Assembly (NCBI GenBank): GCA_965219005.1
Contig: CBDCMS010000002.1
Span: 186,001-250,000, forward strand
Reading direction: 5' to 3'
DNA: 64,000 bases
Origin: CAUZIZ01 sp965219005
GTDB lineage: Bacteria > Acidobacteriota > UBA6911 > RPQK01 > JAJDTT01
Position 1 is the first letter of the stretch. Every line of letters begins with the position of its first letter. Positions 59,134 to 64,000 of the stretch are shown here, in pieces. Position numbers and translations under genes: made by a program. The notes beneath the pieces are model-generated. The model saw only the letters and a list, made by a program, of their open reading frames with translations. It ran no database searches and was not told the origin of the DNA.

Positions 59134-61456
59134 CAACGCCTTTGTTGAAATCAAACCCGGGGTACTGGACGCGATGGTGGTACATACCGCTGAGGACTCT
59201 CCCAAAGGTCTCGGCGATCTGGTCGAGTTCCTTCATAGTGATGTCGCACTCATCGAATTGCCCATCCTCGATGGTTCCCTGGACGAGCCTTCGGATCATC
59301 CCTCGAATCTGCCCAGGAGAGGGATCCTCCAGGGTGCGTGAGGCAGCCTCAATCTGGTCCGCTAGCATGAGGATGGCTGCTTCCTTGCTTTGGGGTTTGG
59401 GACCAGGATAGCGAAAGTCGCTTTCGTTGATCTTCTTACCCTGTTCGTTTTCCGCTTCCTTTGCCTTCCGGTAGAAATACGCCATTACGCGTGTCCCGTG
59501 GTGTTCGGGGATAAGGTCGCGAACCCTCGGGAGCAATTTAATTTCCTTCGCGATGGCGAGTCCATCCTTGACGTGGCTGGCCAGGATCAGACTGGACATA
59601 CTGGGAGAAAGATTTTCATGCTTGTTACCCGAATAGATCTGGTTCTCAACATAATACTCCGGCGTTTTCAGCTTACCGATGTCGTGGTAGTAGGCTCCCA
59701 CCCTCACCAGGAGCGCGTTCGCCCCAATTCGCTCCGCGGCACCCTCGGCGAGGGTTCCCACGATGATGCTGTGGTGATACGTGCCCGGCGCTTCCAATGC
59801 AAGGCGCCGCAGAATCGAGTTGTTGAGGTTGGAGAGTTCGAGAAGACGGATGTCCGTCGTGACTTCGAAAAGAGATTCCAGTACCGGCAAGAGCAAGGAC
59901 GCCAGCATGGCAGCAAACAACCCGCTCAAGAGCGCGCTGAACGATCGGACCGAAAAAACCAGCCACAGGAAATCTGGGGAGGCGGAGTAGAGCTGCTGGG
60001 CCAGTGCAACCAACAGGTTCACACATCCGATGATCATACCTGCCCTGATGATTGCCGAGCGCTCTCGGTACTGGTCCAGCGCGTACCTGGCCGCCAGGCT
60101 CCCCGCCAGGGAGTAGATGAAGAGAAAGCTCTCACCGGAGAGCAGCACCACGAAAACAGAAAACGTCAGAGAGTAGAAGGTGGTCAGGTGAACGTTGGTG
60201 AGGAGGGTTGCCAAGACGGCGCCCAACGCCAGAGGTGCCAGCAGGTAGAGGTGAACGGGGTTCTGCAATCCGTCTACGTGCAGACTTTGCATGATCACGT
60301 CAACGAAGACCATGAACAACTTACTGACCAGGACACACAGCGTGAGGATGGTTAGTAGAAGCATGTGGTGCGCCTGGACTTCCCCTCCCCGCTTCCCCTC
60401 GGCGAGGGTGTAGTGTCCAAGAGCAAACAAGAAGAAGGTCACCACCAGAAAGATTCCGACGAACTGCCCGGCCAGACGTTGTGGTTGTTTGATGCTTTTC
60501 AAGGTCTGAAGAATGAGGAACTCCTGAGCGCCAACTTCATCGCCCGCTCGGATGATGGTTCTGCCCTTCCGAACCTGGATGAGAACCGGGTCCAATTCCT
60601 CCATCGCCCGCAGTGTCAGCTGATCTGTGGCCGCATCATCCAGTTGGACATTGGGCACAATCCAGGAATCGAGAAAGGTGATGAGCTTCTTCTTTTCTTC
60701 ACTTCCCACGGCGGTCAGCTCATATTCATTTTGCCTCAGAACATCACGGGCCTGGCCTAAATCCCGGATCGCGATCCAATTGCTGAGAGGGTCTGCTTTC
60801 CCGGTAATTGCGTTTCGAAGGAGCATCCCTCGCTCCTGATACTGCACGAGGATGTCCCGAGCAAGGATGACACCGGGAGGTTTCATCGATTCCTTCAGAA
60901 TCTTGACCATCTGGGCTTCCAAACCAGGGGAAAAGCCATTGTCCAAGCAGATCTCAAGAACACCGCCCTGTGCAAATCGGGTCAGCACACGAGCTAATTC
61001 ATCCAGGAACTCGGATCGGGCGGTACCCGGCAGCGGACCAGCAGGAGGAATAGTCAGCCTCTGCTTCTCCCGGGCAATCCGATGGCGAGCCTCAGCAAAG
61101 GCGCTGCGCAGTTCCGACTCCAGACGGCCATTGATTCTCAAGTCGAGTACAAAGACAACGGGAACCTCCTTGATGCTCTCCTCTCGCATCGCGCGAGTGG
61201 CGACGTCGTCTTCTACTTGAAAATCCTGGGAGGCCTCGATCGTCCGATCCGCGATGTCTCCGAGCTGATAGTCTGGAATATTCTGAAACTGGTACCCGAC
61301 TAGCAGCACCGAGAGAATCAGGGAACTCGCGACAAAGAGCAGAAGTTGAAGAACGGTCAGGTGGGCGAAGGGTCGGCGATGCCACTGCTTAGCGCCGAGA
61401 AAGCGCTTTACGAGATCGCTGCGCCTACTGGACTTACCGCTGGACCTACTTGCCAT
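59099..61456 (-). CDS. pgpH: 7TMR-HD phosphodiesterase PgpH
   Basis: This is a membrane HD-domain phosphodiesterase. Well-known members hydrolyse cyclic di-AMP. There is an N-terminal helix (FAHLTVLQLLLFVASSLILSVLLVGYQF), a large extracytoplasmic domain to ~residue 320, seven transmembrane helices (~330-540), then the HD core YHHSIIVGTLAEGAAERIGA, RVGAYYHDIGKLKTP and ILASHVKDGLAIA, IPEHHGTRVMAYFY. ATG 61456 is chosen over GTG 61465. The pgpH-ybeY order matches many bacteria. Confidence 0.92.
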   Translation of the reverse strand: MASRSSGKSSRRSDLVKRFLGAKQWHRRPFAHLTVLQLLLFVASSLILSVLLVGYQFQNIPDYQLGDIADRTIEASQDFQVEDDVATRAMREESIKEVPVVFVLDLRINGRLESELRSAFAEARHRIAREKQRLTIPPAGPLPGTARSEFLDELARVLTRFAQGGVLEICLDNGFSPGLEAQMVKILKESMKPPGVILARDILVQYQERGMLLRNAITGKADPLSNWIAIRDLGQARDVLRQNEYELTAVGSEEKKKLITFLDSWIVPNVQLDDAATDQLTLRAMEELDPVLIQVRKGRTIIRAGDEVGAQEFLILQTLKSIKQPQRLAGQFVGIFLVVTFFLFALGHYTLAEGKRGGEVQAHHMLLLTILTLCVLVSKLFMVFVDVIMQSLHVDGLQNPVHLYLLAPLALGAVLATLLTNVHLTTFYSLTFSVFVVLLSGESFLFIYSLAGSLAARYALDQYRERSAIIRAGMIIGCVNLLVALAQQLYSASPDFLWLVFSVRSFSALLSGLFAAMLASLLLPVLESLFEVTTDIRLLELSNLNNSILRRLALEAPGTYHHSIIVGTLAEGAAERIGANALLVRVGAYYHDIGKLKTPEYYVENQIYSGNKHENLSPSMSSLILASHVKDGLAIAKEIKLLPRVRDLIPEHHGTRVMAYFYRKAKEAENEQGKKINESDFRYPGPKPQSKEAAILMLADQIEAASRTLEDPSPGQIRGMIRRLVQGTIEDGQFDECDITMKELDQIAETFGRVLSGMYHHRVQYPGFDFNKGVVGTQTETQRIQ

Positions 61457-61651
61457 TTCGGACACCCCGAATGGGTGGCTCCCGCTCCCGACTGATTTTG
61501 CTGGGTTTATTAGTTGCTGGAGTGAGCCCCGAATCCTCTTCGGAACAAAGCTCGAATGGCGGCCGAACGCCGCTCAGATTCCGTCATACAGGATCTATTA
61601 TAACAGAGGCCTCCAACAGAGGCTTCGAATCCTGCTTTGAGCCCGCAATGT

Positions 61652-62893
61652 TCATCCCTCATATTTCTTGAACAGGAGGCACGCATTGGTTCCTCCGAAG
61701 CCGAAGGAGTTGGACATGGCGTAGCGCATGTCTCCGAGACGGGAATGGTGCGGAACATAGTCGAGATCGCACTCTGGATCCGGAACTTCCAGATTGACTG
61801 TGGGAGGAATGATCTGGTCGCGGAGCGCCAAAACCGTGATTCCACCTTCCAGCCCCCCGGCAGCGCCGAGCAGATGGCCTGTCATCGACTTAGTTGAGCT
61901 GATCGGTATTTTGTAGGCGCGTTCTCCAAAGACCTTCTTGATGGCTAGCGTCTCGATGCGGTCATTGGGAGGGGTACTGGTACCATGGGCGTTAATGTAG
62001 TCAACTTCACTAGCATCAACCTGGGCATCCTTCAAGGTGGCCTGCATGACCCGAATTGCACCCGAACCATTCTCCGGAGGCGCGGTGATATGGTGAGCAT
62101 CGCCGCTCATCCCATAGCCACTCACTTCCGCCAAGATCCTGGCTCCTCGACGCTCGGCGTAGGAAAACTCTTCCAACACCAGGATCCCCGCCCCCTCACC
62201 CACAACAAAACCATCTCGCTCCAGATCAAAGGGACGACTTGCCTTCTCCGGCTCATCATTACGGGTTGAGAGCGCCCTCATGGCGGCGAATCCGCCCACA
62301 CCCATCTGAGTGATCGCAGCTTCCGTACCGCCTGCGATCATAACGTCGGCATCCCCCCGCTGAATCATCTTGAAGGAATCGCCAATCGCATGACAGCCTG
62401 CGGAGCAGGCAGTACAGGTTGCGGAGTTCGGTCCCTGCGCACCCAGACGAATTGACACCTGGCCTGCCGCCAGATTCACGATGCAAGAGGGAATGAAAAA
62501 CGGTGAGATCTTGCGGGGACCCTTCTCCAAAAAGGTGATGTGTTCCCTTTCGATGAAGGCGAATCCGCCGATCCCAGAACCGATGTAGACACCGATCCTT
62601 TCGCTGTTGCTCTGATCGATCTTCAAAGAGGCACTTTGGACCGCATCCTCGCTGGCGGCTATCGCGTAGAGAATGAAGTTATCCATCCTGCGGGCATCCT
62701 TGGGCTTCATGAAAACCAAGGGATCGAAACCCTTCACCTCTGCCGCGATCCGACAGGAGAAGTCTGTGGCATCAAAGTGGGTGATTGGGCCGACACCATT
62801 CTTTCCCTCACGCAGAGCTTCCCAGGTGGTTTCGGCGTCCAGTCCCACGGCGGACACCAACCCCACACCCGTCACGACGACCCTTCTTTTCAA
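61652..62893 (-). CDS. fabF: 3-oxoacyl-ACP synthase II FabF
   Basis: FabF is the elongating condensing enzyme of fatty-acid synthesis. The catalytic Cys is in TACSAGCHAIGD and the two His in NAHGTSTPPND and KSMTGHLLGAAGGLEGG; GFGGTNACLLF ends it. 413 residues, normal length. Downstream of acpP by 23 bases. Confidence 0.96.
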   Translation of the reverse strand: MKRRVVVTGVGLVSAVGLDAETTWEALREGKNGVGPITHFDATDFSCRIAAEVKGFDPLVFMKPKDARRMDNFILYAIAASEDAVQSASLKIDQSNSERIGVYIGSGIGGFAFIEREHITFLEKGPRKISPFFIPSCIVNLAAGQVSIRLGAQGPNSATCTACSAGCHAIGDSFKMIQRGDADVMIAGGTEAAITQMGVGGFAAMRALSTRNDEPEKASRPFDLERDGFVVGEGAGILVLEEFSYAERRGARILAEVSGYGMSGDAHHITAPPENGSGAIRVMQATLKDAQVDASEVDYINAHGTSTPPNDRIETLAIKKVFGERAYKIPISSTKSMTGHLLGAAGGLEGGITVLALRDQIIPPTVNLEVPDPECDLDYVPHHSRLGDMRYAMSNSFGFGGTNACLLFKKYEG

Positions 62894-62916
62894 GATGTCC
62901 CTGCTTCCGGAAGGTC

Positions 62917-63153
62917 CTATTTCTGGTGAGCTTTGATATAGTCGATCGAATCCCGAACGGTCTGGATCTTCTCCGCATCTTCGTCGGGGATTTCCAGGTC
63001 GAAATCCTCCTCAAACTTCATGACGAGTTCGACCGTGTCCAGAGAATCAGCACCCAGGTCGTCCACGAAGTGAGAGTCAGGGTTCACATCACTTTCATTC
63101 ACACCCAGCTGTTCTACTATAATAGCCTTCACGCTTTCGTCGAGTGACGCCAT
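62917..63153 (-). CDS. acpP: Acyl carrier protein AcpP
   Basis: AcpP is the 4'-phosphopantetheine-bearing carrier of fatty-acid synthesis. 78 residues, with the modified serine S37 in DDLGADSLDTVELVMKFEE. ATG 63153 has GGAGGA three bases upstream; the longer frame from 63195 is rejected. Confidence 0.97.
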   Translation of the reverse strand: MASLDESVKAIIVEQLGVNESDVNPDSHFVDDLGADSLDTVELVMKFEEDFDLEIPDEDAEKIQTVRDSIDYIKAHQK

Positions 63154-63210
63154 TATTCCTCCATTCTTCCTAGATAGATTCAGGCCTTCCAGCATTGCTG
63201 CCAGGCGCCC

Positions 63211-63954
63211 CTACATGTACATTCCGCCGTTTATACTTAGCACATGACCTGTAATATATCCAGCCTCTTTTGAGGCCAGAAATCGTACTCCAAAGGCCAC
63301 ATCTTCGGCGTTTCCGAGTCGCCTCAGGGGGATCGAAGCTTCCAACTCACCGCGCGTTTTCTCGGGCAGATCTCGGGTCATGTCGGTATCGATGAATCCT
63401 GGGGCAACCGCGTTGACGGTCACGTTCCGGCCGCCCAGCTCTCGCGCGAGGGCCTTGGTGAATCCAATCAAACCGCTCTTGCTGGCAACGTAGTTGGTCT
63501 GGCCCGCGTTGCCCATCTGTCCGACCACCGAGGTGATATTGATCACGCGGCCGAAACGCTGTCGAATCATACCTCCGATAACTGCCTTGGTGACGAAAAA
63601 AACCCCGTCCAGGTTGGTCGCAAGGACTGTACGCCATTCCTCTTCCTTCATGCGAAGCAAGAGGTTATCTTGGGTGATGCCCGCGTTGTTGACGAGTATG
63701 TCGATCTTCCCAAAGCGCTCACGGATCTGTGCTATGCCCGCTTTTACCTGCTCCGGACTCGAGATGTCCATCTGGACGGCCAGGCTTTCCCCACCATTGT
63801 CGCAAAGCGCTTCGGCGCACTCCTCGATCGCAGAAAGCGACCGAGCCGCCAACGCCACCGTGGCTCCGCAACTTGCAAGATCCTCGGCAATCTTTCGCCC
63901 GATTCCTCGGGATGCGCCGGTGACCAGTGCGACGTAATCTGAAAAATCAGACAT
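63211..63954 (-). CDS. fabG: 3-oxoacyl-ACP reductase FabG
   Basis: This NADPH-dependent short-chain dehydrogenase reduces the 3-keto group. It has TGASRGIGRKIAEDLA cofactor site, NNAGIT, and the catalytic YVASKSGLIGFTKALA. 247 residues. ATG 63954 has GGAGG upstream and overlaps the end of fabD by eight bases. Confidence 0.96.
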   Translation of the reverse strand: MSDFSDYVALVTGASRGIGRKIAEDLASCGATVALAARSLSAIEECAEALCDNGGESLAVQMDISSPEQVKAGIAQIRERFGKIDILVNNAGITQDNLLLRMKEEEWRTVLATNLDGVFFVTKAVIGGMIRQRFGRVINITSVVGQMGNAGQTNYVASKSGLIGFTKALARELGGRNVTVNAVAPGFIDTDMTRDLPEKTRGELEASIPLRRLGNAEDVAFGVRFLASKEAGYITGHVLSINGGMYM

Positions 63955-64000
63955 AGGCCTCCAACTGGCTGCGGTTTCCGATCTGTACCGTTTCTGCCGA
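63947..64000 (-). CDS. fabD: Malonyl-CoA:ACP transacylase FabD, C-terminal fragment
   Basis: The last 17 codons on the minus strand read SAETVQIGNRSQLEAYV and stop at 63947-63949, overlapping the fabG start by eight bases. The 'V-x-x-(I/V)-G-(N/D)-x-x-x-L' ending fits FabD C-termini. Position upstream of fabG supports this; the rest lies outside the window. Confidence 0.65.
   Translation of the reverse strand, partial: SAETVQIGNRSQLEAYV

Overview
The window looks like a chromosomal stretch of a Gram-negative, probably Acidobacteriota-like bacterium. The grounds are a 1,056-residue TonB-dependent receptor with a carboxypeptidase-regulatory-type N-terminus, a pilMNO-pilQ type IV pilus locus, KorAB 2-oxoacid:ferredoxin oxidoreductase, an M28 peptidase, paired sodium:solute (NSS) symporters and frequent TTG starts beside good Shine-Dalgarno (SD) sequences. 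There is no rRNA or other taxonomic marker, so this placement is an inference. No tRNA, rRNA, CRISPR array or prophage was seen. Almost every gene is housekeeping. The unusual content lies in RNA regulation, mobile elements and intergenic palindromic repeats.

Layout, left to right. (1) 0-6 kb: a secreted PHP-type metallohydrolase; a TPP riboswitch with a legible SD-sequestering platform in front of thiC; an M28 peptidase; and thiol peroxidase. (2) 6-14 kb: a small conserved hypothetical gene, an orphan MlaF-like ATPase, two MITE-like palindromes, and a leftward histidine operon (yerC-hisD-hisC-hisB-hisH-hisA-hisF) led by a TrpR-like regulator with a 26-bp palindrome just upstream. (3) 14-24 kb: korAB, a TrmJ-like methyltransferase, a large secreted glycosidase-like protein, a radical SAM protein with unusual cysteine spacing, a TPR protein and glmU. 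(4) 24-34 kb: a leftward run rplM-rpsI-rpsB-tsf-pyrH-frr-lepB-carA-carB (translation, UMP kinase, pyrimidine/arginine precursor). rpsB carries an Ala/Lys/Glu/Pro repeat tail that is shifted out of frame by one base. (5) 34-37 kb: two reverse-transcriptase fragments in opposite orientation, and a secreted repeat protein with poly-Asp and Thr/Pro linkers. (6) 37-47 kb: pilM, pilN, pilO and a PilP-PilQ-like fusion; an insertion at the pilQ/pepP junction containing an IS110-family element with a candidate bridge RNA; pepP; and the TonB receptor. (7) 47-56 kb: accB-accC-NSS symporter-thiE-NSS symporter-MetS-type micro-subunit, an intact IS1595-family element with 8-bp target duplication, a membrane-protein gene overlapping a Crp-family regulator, and three copies of a ~250-bp repeat. 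(8) 56-64 kb, all leftward: ribD; pgpH-ybeY-CNNM/CBS protein; and the fatty-acid cluster fabD(partial)-fabG-acpP-fabF.

The genes form several coherent modules: thiamine (thiC under a TPP switch, thiE elsewhere), histidine, fatty-acid initiation and elongation (accBC plus fab genes), twitching/secretion (pil) and ribosome assembly/translation. At least five families of intergenic palindromic repeats are interspersed. Some supply stop codons or act as insertion targets, which points to a genome with a heavy load of small mobile or repetitive elements.
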